NCBI GenBank assembly: GCA_037953745.1
Contig: JBAKBP010004270.1
Location: forward strand, 62,001-126,000
Length of the DNA: 64,000 bases
DNA from: Lithodes maja
Lineage: Eukaryota > Arthropoda > Malacostraca > Decapoda > Lithodidae
Reading direction: 5' to 3'
Shown here: positions 53,968 through 64,000 of the stretch, piece by piece
How the letters are laid out: each line of letters starts with the position of its first letter
How positions within the stretch are numbered: position 1 is the stretch's first letter
The notes under the pieces: model-generated
What the model was told of the DNA's origin: nothing
Databases searched by the model: none
Seen by the model: only the letters and a program-made list of their open reading frames with translations
Position numbers and translations under genes: made by a program

Positions 53968-54689
53968 CAATATGACTATGACATGACAAGTTTTTCATTC
54001 CTCTTTCGATGTTTTTCCCCTTCAGTTCTTATTCTGTCTCATTCGGTTGTCCTCCGGACGGCCTATATCATATGCCACCCTGGCCTGGCTAGGTTATTAG
54101 CTCCTGACCTGATTTGTGTCGGTCGCTGATGCGGTCGAGCTGACTCGATTTCCCTCGGTGTGTGTATTTTTTGTGCATTTCGGTGCGATATTTTTTTTAC
54201 ATAGACCTGATCTCTCATTCTTCGCTTTTGATCACTTCTTAATTGGTGCTGTGCTGCAGTGTAGCAGTTCTTGCCTCATCTTTCGGCTCTACCCTATAAG
54301 AGTTCTGCTGTGGAACTCATGTGGTGCGGCTGAATTGGTGAAATGGCGAGAAATGTCTGCGTATCTTCACCGTCTTAGGTTTGTTCACCTGCCCTTCCCT
54401 ACCTATCATGTCTTGATTGGTTGTCCATCTTGATCTAATTCTTCAGGCCAGCCCTATTAGAGTATTTTGGGAAAACTCAGTGGTGTGGTTAAACTATTTT
54501 TAATATATATTTGTTTAAATATGTAAGATATGGAATAAATTATGTAAAATATATTGTTTTTACTTTATACCTATACATATAATTGTCATTATTAAGGAAA
54601 TTCCATTGACTATTTACATCGCTAGGCCTAGCTTCCTTATTTCTATTAATTTCCTCCAGTTCACAATGAAACCTATTGCTAACTTCCTT
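53968..54689. other. No recognised gene
   Basis: An open frame at 54116-54433 contains IRVLLWNSCGAAELVKW, faintly like the start of an APE endonuclease, but nothing supports it downstream. The rest is AT-rich. Confidence 0.4.
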
Positions 54690-56330
54690 GTTCTTCAGCA
54701 GCCGCGGCGGTGTCGGCGTTGGACGCTTGGGATAATGTTCCCGTCTATTTTACAATGAAACCTATTGCTAACTTCCTTGTTCTTCAGCAGCCGCGGCGGT
54801 GTCGGCGTTGGACGTTTGGGATAATGTTCCCGTCTATTTTGAATGCCATTGGATACAATAATATGTTGAAAGCCCCCCCCCCCCCCCCCCCCTCGACATG
54901 TTATCATCATCATATATTATATTGCCAGTAGGGGGCAAGCAACCAAAAAAATTGCCGCAAAGCCCTTCCCTCAACATAATATTGTATCCAATGGCAGTCA
55001 AAATAGACGGGAACATGATCGCAAGCGTCCACCGCCGCCGCCGCCGTCATGTTTACATGGTCGATCGCCGCAGTTTGGTTAGGCCTATTTGCCCCCTGCT
55101 GGCAAATTATATGATGATGACAATATGTCATTGGGGTGTTTGCCCCCCTCAACATATTATTTTATCCAACGTCATTCAAAATGGACGGGAACATGATGGC
55201 AAGCTTTCGTCGCCGCTCTGCATAGTGTAAACATTGGTGGTGGTACGCCCGAACTCTACATTCTGCCCGGCTAGGCATATATTATAGGCTACAATAAATG
55301 AATAGGCTAAGCTATTTTATCTATAGGCTAGACCTAGTCTAATATTACAATTTAAGGTAGCATTCAAGGAGACTACAGCAGGACTTACCTTTGACCGGGT
55401 ATAGGCTATCCTAGTGTTTACTAGGCCTATACCCCTTTGAAAGGACATTAGCCTAGCCTAACCTAACAACCTTACCTAACCTATCATAGTAGGCTATTAT
55501 GGGTGGGGGCTGCCGCCCCCACACCCAATTTTTGATGTATTTGTCTATTTTGCCCCCTGCTGGCACCCTCAACATATTATTGTATCCATTGGCATTCAAA
55601 ATAGATGGGAACATGATTGCAGACGTCCGCCGCCTCCGTCATGTTTACATTTGTCGATCGGCGTTGTTAAGTTCGTGTCTATTTTGACGGAGATTTATTT
55701 TGGTTATTTGCCCCCTGCTGGAAATATATATTATGATGACAATATGTCATGGAGGGGGGGTGAAGGGGGGCAAAGCCCAACCTCAACATATTATTGTATG
55801 CAAAGGCAGTCTAAATAGACAGGAAAAGGATGGCAAGCGTCCAACGCCACTACGCGTACGCGTAGTGTAAACAAGGCTGGTGATACACCCGGTAACTACA
55901 TCCTACCCGGCTAATGTCCTTTCAAAGGGGTAGCCTATAAATTAGTAAACACTAGGATAGCCTATACAACGCAACTCTTGCCGATAGGCGTAGCCTAAAG
56001 GCTAACCTATTCATAAAGGTGTCTATTTTGACGGCAATTTTTTCGGTTATTTGCACCCTGCTGGCAATAGAAATTATATGATGGTGAAAATATTATGTCA
56101 TGGTCAACATATTATTGTATCCAATGGCATTCAAAATAGACAGGAACTTTATTGCAAACGTCTGACACCTCCCCCGCCACCGCCATGTTTACATGTGTCG
56201 ATCGCCGTGGTTAAGTTCGCGTCTATTTTGACGGCGATTTTTTTCGGTTATTTGCCCCCTGCTGGCAATGTATAAGATGATAACACTATGTCATGAGGGG
56301 GGGGGGGGGGGCCTCAACAATGACCTCTAA
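54690..56330. repeat. Cluster of foldback-repeat copies
   Basis: At least five units in both orientations, with TCAAAATAGACGGGAACATG, CAACATATTATTGTATCC, CCCCCTGCTGGCA and CCGCCGCC(G)TCATGTTTACAT words. A local tandem duplication (54664-54832, about 80 bp, CAATGAAACCTATTGCTAAC) and a poly-C run (54875-54892) occur at the left. The third copy of the 47975 repeat is at 55310-55565. Confidence 0.75.
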
Positions 56331-56781
56331 CCTCTGTGTCTCAAATAGGGCTAGAGCAAATTGGCTGCAAATTTCCACATCTAGGGTATTCCTTGACTGA
56401 CTCTTCCCAAATGGTGGACATATTAGCTTGATCACTCTAGGCCTAGTTGTTTTTTAGTTACAGAGGTTATAGCCTAGGTCATGATTTCTTGCCTACTTAC
56501 AGCGAATAGACTAGGCCTATTGTAGATTGTTAAAATATTTGCTTAATAGCCTAGGCCTAGGCTAGGCTATGCAATTGTCTCGATTTGACTAATTTTACCA
56601 AATTAGGCCTAAAGCAGCCTCAGTCTATTCCCAAACCCCAAACAGTATCCCATGTTAAGCCCTAGGCTAGGCCTAGGCCTAATCCCACTCTCAATCAAAA
56701 TTCGAACTGATAAATTCGTACCTACCGGCAGAGCTGCCTAGGCTAGGCCTATATTTTTCGTGAATAGATATAGAAAATGGT
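56331..56781. other. TAGGCC-word-rich intergenic sequence
   Basis: Carries blocks shared with 49840-49920 and 53640-53745. No gene. Confidence 0.5.
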
Positions 56782-56785
56782 TTAA

Positions 56786-57265
56786 CACCTTATTAGCGGC
56801 CTAGGCGGTTTATTTATATGTACTGCCCAGCGGGGTGTTTTTAGCCAAAATAGGGCTGTTTATGTGATCATTTTCATGCATAAATAAGACCCAGAACGTA
56901 AAACAAGTATCTATCCCTGAAAGGGCATAAACAGAGCTTTCGAATGACACCATAACGATCCTTTTATGATGGCTAGTTTTCTTGCAACAACCGTGCAACG
57001 CGAGTGCAAAAAGCATGTAATTAGGCACTTTCCCCATACAATTCCGTATATAGCGAGTGAGAGAGGGAGGGAGGAGGTGGGATTCGTGTCAGTAGGTTCG
57101 CCGCGGTGGTCTGGAGCAGTCATACGCTCGCTACTCTCCTGCCACCACTTGTCTCTCTCTCTCAGCAACATTACGTGCTGAAATTGCCACACGACCTATG
57201 TCGAGCGCCGCCACATAGTCCAGCTTTATTTAACTCGACTTATGTTGCGCGCCGACAGTTAAGGG
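56786..57265. mobile_element. TTAA-flanked MITE, family F3, diverged copy
   Basis: 480 bp between TTAA at 56782-56785 and 57266-57269. Starts CACCTTATTAGCGGCC; shares CTGCCCAGCGGGG, TTTTCATGCATAAATAAGA and TTCTTGCAAC with 3538-4016. The most diverged copy in the window, but the length is preserved. Confidence 0.75.
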
Positions 57266-57269
57266 TTAA

Positions 57270-57898
57270 AGGAAAGAGCATCCTATATTATGTTCAAATA
57301 ATATGTAATAGCACTGTGTATGGTTGTATTACATTTAAATAGTGATAGATGTGTATATTAATGGGATAAATACTCCGAAGTAGTTCGCATACGTTCAGAA
57401 AATGTTGTGCAACACTTTTGCCAGATACTAATCAATCCCATTATCATTATATCATAATGGATTTTACTCATTTGCATAATTTCAAATACCTAGGACATTA
57501 ATATAATATTTTCCTATCTTTTTTTGTAGTGATATTTGTCTGATTTAGTGGTATATTGGTGTCTGTCTAGGGTTATAATGCATTGTGAAAGTTACCTCTG
57601 AATCTCTGACTTGGTAACAGTTCGGTATGGGTAACCCTGCTTTCTTTGAGTACTACACGGCAAGAGAAGCTTTCGGTTCTGTCACAGACTGTCACATACA
57701 GCAACTGCTACATTCGACATGTTCAAATAATATGTAATAGCAATATCTATGGTTGTATTGGACAACAATCGTGATAGGTTTCTATTTTATGTGGATAAAT
57801 AGTATTAAGCTGAATAAACTAAATACCGAAAGTTCACTAGAGTGGTTGTTGATACATATGAGGGAGGAAGAAGATAGGAAGGAAGGGCTAGGCAGTGT
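57270..57898. repeat. AT-rich sequence with a duplicated block
   Basis: TGTTCAAATAATATGTAATAGCA...ATGGTTGTATT occurs at about 57291 and 57720. Nothing else recognised. Confidence 0.55.
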
Positions 57899-58460
57899 TG
57901 CCAGTTGTATCGCTAGATATTACCGCTAGATGTAGAGCTATTTACTTCAATTTAGCAGCCATTTTTTCATATCTAGAGAGATTTACTAGGGATAATTTTA
58001 AAATGTCAGACATTCTAGTCATATTACATTGTAAAATTTGCAAAACAAACAAATCAAAACTCTTTAGAAATTGCAGCGTTATTCTAACATTGTTTCACTA
58101 TGTAGCAACATCATAGCGACTTTTGAGAAAGGATCTAGCGGTATTTTGTGGAGACATACTGGGAGGGTGGGAGGGAAGTGGTGGTTGCAGTGGTGCCAGT
58201 TGTAAAGCTACATATTACCGCTAAATGTAGAGCTATTTACTTCAATCTAGCAGCCATTTCTTTTATATCTAGAGACATTTACTAGGGATAATTTGAAAAT
58301 TTCAGACATTCTAGTCATACTACATTGTAAAATTTGCAAAACAAACAAACCAAAACTCTTTAGAAATTGCAGCATTATCCTAACATTGTTTGGCTATGTA
58401 GCAACATGCTAGCGACTTTTGAGAAAGGATCTAGCGGTATTTCGTGGTAACACTTTAGGA
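57899..58460. repeat. Two-unit tandem duplication, about 295 bp
   Basis: Units starting at 57899 and 58194 share GCCAGTTGTA..., GTAGAGCTATTTACTTCAAT..., AATTGCAGC.TTAT and GAGAAAGGATCTAGCGGTAT. No coding signal. Confidence 0.85.
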
Positions 58461-58864
58461 GGGTTAAAATACGAGTCACACGGGCAATTGCCAAAACTTT
58501 AAAGGTCCATATCATTGTTATTAAACTAAGCATTTGGCAAAGGGAGGAATTGTTAAAAACCTTAGCCAATACTCTGTCATTCATTAAAACTAAATTTGAA
58601 TGTATCATTATTATTTGGTAGGGTAGGTATGTATAGCTAGGTTGGCTAAATAATTGCTGGAATTCGTAGGGACTCGAACGGTTTTGAGAGAGTTAAATAA
58701 AAAAACAAAAGATAGGACTGAATAATAAAGAGATTATGTTATTAAGCAAAACTGGGGGATGCGTGGAAGCCTATAGACTGTAGACGGTAAACTTTGTGTG
58801 GGTAGCGAATTCGGTTTTAAAGTAATTATTATGTTCCTTCCAACAACCAACTATACTCCTAAAA

Positions 58865-58970
58865 TCGATTAATGAAATTTACAAACACATGTGGCAGTCC
58901 GTGGATTCGAATCCAGGATGCTCACACTGAAAATCAACACCTTATGCATCGCACCACGAAGACAGTTAAA
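58865..58970 (-). mobile_element. tRNA-related SINE remnant
   Basis: The minus strand has CTTCGTGGTGCGATGCATAAG (A-box region) and GGATTCGAATCCACGG (B-box). Same class as 4925-5000. Confidence 0.55.
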
Positions 58971-59602
58971 GAATGGTGGACACTGCCTACGATTTATTAT
59001 GCAACTTCGAATCCTGCATATCAATCTAAGCATGTACACACATCCCAACTGCAACTCACGTAGGCTATGCATATGTGAATGGAGAATGGACAGTTTTCAA
59101 TGCTGCGGCCAAACTATTCCACCCATTTATATTTTTTTGGTATCAAAACGTTCGGAATCGCGAGCCTCACCCAACTACGCAAGCATGGCTCTGAACATCG
59201 GCGTAGTTTTCAAGATGTGGAATTTTAAGTGGAATTCGAGGTTTTTTCAAGATTGCCGGAAAAAAACCCACGTGCAAAAGCAAAACCTTCTCTATAAAAT
59301 TTGCGGAGCATTAGTAGGGGAGTGCGTATGCCAAAGCCCAGTCGTTTCCTGTGAGTGGGAGAGACGGTATTTAAGCGGTCAAGTTTTTCGGGAAATCGGC
59401 TGCCACGGACCTGTTTGGCCACCATGCCGGATGTTTAGCATATCAAAAGTTGCCCAATACAAAAACGCACCTCTTATGAAAGTTTGATCCCGATCCAAAA
59501 AGCGGTTCTGGAGTTATTGCGTCGAAACCGGCGCGTAAGAAGAATTTGGATGAAATTCCAGGTTTAATGATTACAATAGGGGTTCCCCGTAGGGGACGAA
59601 CC
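58971..59602. other. No recognised gene
   Basis: A 198-codon open frame (58891-59487) overlaps the SINE head and shows no recognisable domain, splice signals or codon pattern, so it is not called as a gene. Confidence 0.45.
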
Positions 59603-60352
59603 CCTAATAATAACAATACTACAAATACTAATAAAATAAATAATATGAATAATAATAATAATACAAATAATAAATGGTGTTTTCTATTTATACAAAATTC
59701 AGTTCACATCAGTGGTGGATTAATTAGCAACTCGTACTATATTCACATTTGAGATATCCTAAATTCTATAATTGTCATGTACAGTATAGTTGATGGTCAG
59801 AATCAAGGATGCTAAACAATAATTACGAAAATGAATGTCAAACCAGGCAATATTGTTTTTATTTTATTTTTCAGTTTATAGACAATCGCAAATGTTTGGA
59901 TTCTGCACAAACATTACGGATGTATATGATAGTTATATTAAACAGAACTTGCAATAAATATAACAGCATAAGTGATGGCAATTTTTGCTTCGAAGGATCG
60001 AAAATATATCATTCAAACAATGGGCTATACAAAACATTGCTTTTTAACCCTTTCACGCACATATGACGCGGAGGTTGCCAGATTAGCAATAAGAAATAGA
60101 GTTCTCTCACTCTTATAATTATTACCTCTCCAAAATTAGTTTTCTGCCCACAGCTAACTCAAAGACAACTGCAGAGGTTGAAGTAACTAAACTAAAGGTT
60201 TCTAAATACCCCTGATGGTAACAAAGGCTTTAAAGTATCCCCAATAGGCTCAACATCGCGTCATATGTCGGAGAGGGTTAATATGCCAGTGTAATGCCAT
60301 CAGAACCACTGGCTAGATAGACAAGTACTGGTATACCCTCAAATGGAACAGC
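59603..60352 (+). repeat. Repeat shared with 6818-7363, filled by an F2 MITE
   Basis: Matches 6818-7363 from AACAATACTACAAAT through GGAACAGCAT. The only large difference is the F2 element at 60048-60277. Confidence 0.88.
60048..60277 (+). mobile_element. TTAA-flanked MITE, family F2
   Basis: 230 bp between TTAA at 60044-60047 and 60278-60281. The matching repeat at 6818-7363 has a single TTAA at 7285-7288, an exact empty site. The inverted ends include ACATATGACGC. Confidence 0.92.
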
Positions 60353-60372
60353 ATTATTGAGCCCACCTCGCC

Positions 60373-60821
60373 TTTTTTTTGTTTTCTCTTTCTCTCCCTC
60401 TCTCCTCGTTTTTTTTTTTTTCTCTTTCTCTCCCTCTCTCTTTGCCTTGTATCCGTTCGGCCCCGTTCAACCTACTGTTTTAAGACGTTTACCCCCATCC
60501 AGGTTTCAATATATTCCTGGTGAGCGGTAGCGAGCCAACATATATAAATTTTGTTGTTGAGAGCAAGCTAAATTTGTACATTTTTCGATACAAAAATGTC
60601 GGCGAAGCCGGATTTCTCCATATAATGCTGGTTCGCTATTGCTTGCCAGGAAGATATCGATACTTGGATGGGGATAAACGTCTTAAAACAGTTGGCTGAA
60701 TGGATACAAACCAGAGAAAGAGAGAAAAGGAGAGAAAGAGAAAAAACAGGTGAACACCCCCAAGAGAGGTGCATAGAAAAAAGGGTTGAAAGGTTCACTA
60801 TAGGCCTAATCATTTTTTTTA
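60373..60821 (-). mobile_element. Retroposon with a long hairpin body
   Basis: The 11-bp direct repeat CCCACCTCGCC flanks it at 60362-60372 and 60822-60832. Read on the minus strand it ends in AAAACAAAAAAAA, as a poly(A)-tailed retroposon would. The body contains arms 60421-60538 and 60629-60740, imperfect reverse complements (CTGTTTTAAGACGTTTA in both), separated by about 90 bp. There is no ORF of note. Confidence 0.65.
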
Positions 60822-60832
60822 CCCACCTCGCC

Positions 60833-61480
60833 GTGCTCAAGGTGCTTTGGAATCATCGATGTTCTCGCAAGCATCGTCGAGCATCGGCGAGCAGAGCATC
60901 TGAGAGCATCGGTGAGCATCCGTGCAGCATTGCAAAGGTTTTTTTGTGCGAAACCCTCCGCGATGTCTCGCCGATGTCGCCGATGACCCCGAGGGCCTCG
61001 CAGATCTTTCTGCGATGTTCGACGATGCTTGCGAGGGTTACGAACCCTCGTGAGTCCTCGTCCAAAATTTTGAACAGTCCGAACATTTGCGACGACCCGC
61101 GAGGGCCCATGCGAGGCCTTGCGAGGCATACGATTATTATGCGAGGGTATACGATTTCTTTGCGACATGTCACGAATGTGCCAATTTATGAGTGTCGGCG
61201 ATGAAAATTGTATGAAGTCGCACATGTGGGAAAGGGGCATAAGTTGCCGAGGAATCGTTCGAGAATCGCATGAAGTTGTTCTGTCTCGTCTGTTTGAAAT
61301 TCAAATTTCAGTGCCATCCAATTACATCGCCGATGAGATCACTTATGAATCGCCCATGTTGCCGAGTATTGCCAAGTTTCGACAAACATTCTTATTGTAA
61401 CAATAAAAAACGTGAATTTCTTCTAATTCCTTGGGAATTTCATACGACATGGAGTCGACGACGAACAATCGTTGAGTAGT
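60833..61480. repeat. Region dense in GCGAGG / CGATG short words
   Basis: Words such as GCGAGG, CCTCG, CGATG and GAGCATCG recur in both orientations over about 600 bp, overlapping several incidental frames. It starts where the 59603 repeat ends. No inverted ends were found. Confidence 0.6.
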
Positions 61481-62650
61481 CGAGAAAGAGGGAAAGGGGC
61501 TTTAGTGATGAAAGGGCTCGCGTTCTCTAAACGCATGCTCTGAATATTTAATTAACATGTGCGAAATCTATTTTTGCAATCATCTCTTGGTATGGGTTCT
61601 TAGATCAAATTACACGTTTGTTTAATTCAAGTTGAAGTACATAGGATAAATTTATTCAAATGGATTGGTAAATAATGTGTTTTCAGTAAACAAAATATAA
61701 GAATTGAGTTTAGCGAAGTCAGTCTTTTTTATTGTCACAAAGTAATGTTTTCTCTATTTGTTCGACTATAGTTTTAATCAATTTACATGTGCTACGAATA
61801 TTCAGCAAAACGATAATCACTAAAATAAAGTGTGCTCGATTGGTTATGGAAGTGTCTCCTAAATTAATTTCCCATATTACGTTGAAGCGGGAGTGCTTAA
61901 TGGTAGGTTTAGGATGATTTCTATAGGGAAATATCAAGAATAGAATACGTGTTTAGTTTTCCTGAAGGGTTTAAAACTGTTACTCAAGAAAGGACTTTAA
62001 CAGTTAGAGATGCACTAATACTATTAAAATTAGTTATTTCCCTGGTATCGGAAGGGCACTTAGTGAGCTTTCGTGAACTTGGGCTGCTGGGCTCTTATTA
62101 CGGCACTCATATATTTTGGGTGTCTGTTTAGGCCTGAACTTCTTTGGGGCGCAACTTGTGAATTCTCTCTTTTCTCATTTGCAAATTCTAGGTTTTGAAC
62201 TGCTAGCTGTGCAAAGGTTCGTACTACATGCAAGTGAAAGGGTGTTGTACACAATGAGTCAGTCTTAGGACCTAATTTGCTAGTATCGGACATAGGGTTG
62301 ACCAGAGAACTTGGTGTATTCAGTCTTTAGACTGAAGAGCTAGTTTTGTACTTACCAGATTTACCATTACATTTGGTAATATTAGTCTTATGACCTAATT
62401 TGCTAATAATTATCAAACCTAGCATTCCTAGTTTTATATCTAGGAGTGGACCAGTCTTTAGATCTGGACAGGCTAGTGTTGAACCTAGCGGAATTAATTC
62501 TGCCAGGTTGGTTAACATAATCTGTCATATTTCTCTGTAAGAGTAGTCCAGCCTGCTCTCACAAACACCTCCTCCTCTTATATACTTCACTACACTTAAC
62601 ATGCACACCACACTTCCTCCTTCCACAAAAAAAGAAAAAAGAAAAAAGAA
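61481..62650. other. No recognised feature
   Basis: AT-rich sequence; GACCTAATTTGCTA is repeated near 62270 and 62393. No gene or known element. Confidence 0.45.
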
Positions 62651-62689
62651 AAACAAAATTATATACAGTATAATTATATATGTACAGTA

Positions 62690-62697
62690 TATATACC

Positions 62698-62770
<73 letters not shown>

Positions 62771-62831
62771 ATATATATATATACCGGTATATACTGTATA
62801 TATAATTATACAGTATATATATACATATACA

Positions 62832-62884
<53 letters not shown>
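62690..62884. repeat. (TA)n microsatellite with ACCGGT interruptions
   Basis: Two TA runs separated by a palindromic TATACCGGTATATACTGTAT-type segment. Frames through it are artefacts. Confidence 0.93.
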
Positions 62885-62889
<5 letters not shown>

Positions 62890-63346
62890 TGTCCCAGGAG
62901 GAAAGGGCATAACTTTGGGAAATGATAAAACAAAATATTCTAAGCCTAAAATGTTCTATAAGAAATATTCCAAATCTCAACCGGTAAAGAGATATTGCAT
63001 GTTGAAAATGGCATTTTCTTAAGTATTTCCCCATAAGGGTGGCCTAGCTGTCCTAGTACCTACCACACCTCCATCTAACTGCAGTTATTTTACTAGGTTA
63101 TTGTAAAGATATTATCATTCTGTAAGTTGCAAAATGATTATAGATATAATAGCTCACTTTGGACCATTTGAAAACTATCTGACATGGAAGAGTCCATTAC
63201 AGTGAGGCGGGGGAGGACATTATATATAACCTTCAATATCTTTTTAACGGTTGAGATTTGGACTTTTTGTTATAGAACATTTTAGGCTTACAATACCCTG
63301 TTTTATCATTTCCTAAAGTTATGCCCTTTCCTCCTGGGACACCCTG
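62885..63346. mobile_element. Mariner-like MITE inserted in a (TA)n tract
   Basis: The two ends are inverted over about 100 bp: (C)AGGGTGTCCCAGGAGG at the right end (reverse complement) and the diverged ATGGTGTCCCAGGAGG at the left. TA repeats lie on both sides, consistent with TA target use. CAGGGTGTCCC-type ends are common in Tc1/mariner MITEs. 462 bp, non-coding. Confidence 0.72.
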
Positions 63347-63444
63347 TATATATATATATATATATGGAGGTAAAATCACAAATACGTGTTATCAAATTAT
63401 GTAGTAAAACTCGCTAGGAAAATTGAAACAATGGAACACCAAGC

Positions 63445-63473
63445 TTTCGTCTATTCTCTCAAGACATCTTCAG
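63445..63473 (-). ncRNA. Hammerhead-like relic
   Basis: The minus strand reads CTGAAGA, T, GTCT, a 9-nt loop, AGAC, GAAA. It has the layout of the core at 15130-15153 but with A for T in the conserved box, which should abolish the normal fold. Probably a decayed retroelement end. Confidence 0.3.
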
Positions 63474-64000
63474 GGTAATACAAGAAAACAGGGGGAGAGT
63501 GAGGCTTAAATACCCTCCTAAATCATCTGTGAGTTCCTAACTAGCATATAAATACAAAAAGTGTTGCCAGCCTACTGCCTGTTGCCATATTTTTAGGAAC
63601 ATACTTAATTTATATACAAATTATATGTACTGTACATATATACATTGAAATGTGCCTAACAATACAATCTAATCATATATACAATTTGATACACATCAAT
63701 GAACTTGCAGATCCCTTTCAAACTGTTATCGTAACTTATGTAAATATGAAAACATACATATACCTGTAGAAATACATATAATTACATATACATACACATA
63801 CATGCATACTGTATACACACATACATTACATACATACACATCAAAATTACATATATAAGAAAAATAGAAAAAGAAACAAAAAATTATGGGAGTCTGCAGA
63901 AAGCCGAAAGGTCACACAAGGCAGATCCTAACCATACCTAACCCTACTTATAAGGCCGAATAGCCCACACCTGACTAATCCCCCTCACAGCTACACAGTA
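63474..64000. other. No recognised feature
   Basis: AT-rich with ACATACAT-type simple sequence; nothing else could be supported. Confidence 0.5.

Noticed and set aside
54116..54433. WNSCGAAELVKW as the start of a LINE endonuclease
   Set aside because: Only one weak strand-helix match; no catalytic Glu, GDFN or SDH motif follows.
58891..59487. 198-codon open frame as a gene
   Set aside because: Overlaps a SINE head, has no recognisable domain and no splice or promoter context.
62525..63034. Tyr/Ile-repeat open frames (also 14177-14452 and 62601-62912)
   Set aside because: They are translations of TA microsatellites.
1..64000. CRISPR arrays, bacterial operons or rRNA genes
   Set aside because: No spaced identical repeats, no Shine-Dalgarno-led gene strings and no rRNA-like blocks; the sequence is clearly eukaryotic.

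Overview
This is repeat-saturated eukaryotic DNA, most likely from an arthropod and probably a decapod crustacean. That assignment is an inference from GT-AG introns, abundant AT, AAT and CT microsatellites, TAGGCC-type short-word tracts, and the mix of LINE, Penelope, BEL, Gypsy and TTAA-specific elements. Nothing looks prokaryotic. There is one plausible host gene; almost everything else is mobile DNA, much of it nested.

Layout. (1) 1-6815 holds four 3'-terminal exons of an SGNH/PC-esterase-like gene (CASD1-like N-terminal domain) whose splice phases agree. The same block recurs at about 19543-28712 as a decayed pseudogene copy. The two copies carry different later insertions, so they date each other. 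(2) 6818-10340 holds a repeat shared with 59.6-60.35 kb, a TTAA element and LINE scraps. (3) 10340-13652 is a broken non-LTR-type element with an unusual reverse transcriptase, a C-terminal zinc-binding/nuclease-like region and a poly(A) tail. (4) 15.1-17.65 kb is a head-to-head pair of Penelope-like copies with a hammerhead-like core; it abuts a BEL/Pao gag-protease fragment (17.65-19.01 kb). (5) 28.9-40.96 kb is a four-level nest: a TTAA element split by a LINE, the LINE split by a Gypsy-type LTR element, and that element's 5' LTR split by another TTAA element. The LINE encodes a 2A-like motif followed by a PHD-type finger. (6) 41.4-46.1 kb is an array of broken LINE reverse transcriptase fragments with three TTAA elements. 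(7) 46.1-56.8 kb is a field of foldback repeats, one carrying a 1.06-kb element built of ACTCGTGT-like words. Many of these repeats carry an exact CTCF-consensus match. (8) 56.8-64 kb holds further TTAA, SINE, hairpin-retroposon and mariner-like miniature elements.

Five distinct TTAA-flanked non-autonomous families (F1 about 600-628 bp, F2 about 230 bp, F3 about 470-480 bp, F4 208 bp, F5 480 bp) account for 13 copies. Several have an exact empty site elsewhere in the window. No TTAA-specific transposase was recognised. The F1 insertion in the 5' LTR is absent from the matching 3' LTR, so F1 moved after that retrotransposon landed.

All boundaries come from reading the sequence by eye. Family names rest on recognised motifs, not on searches.
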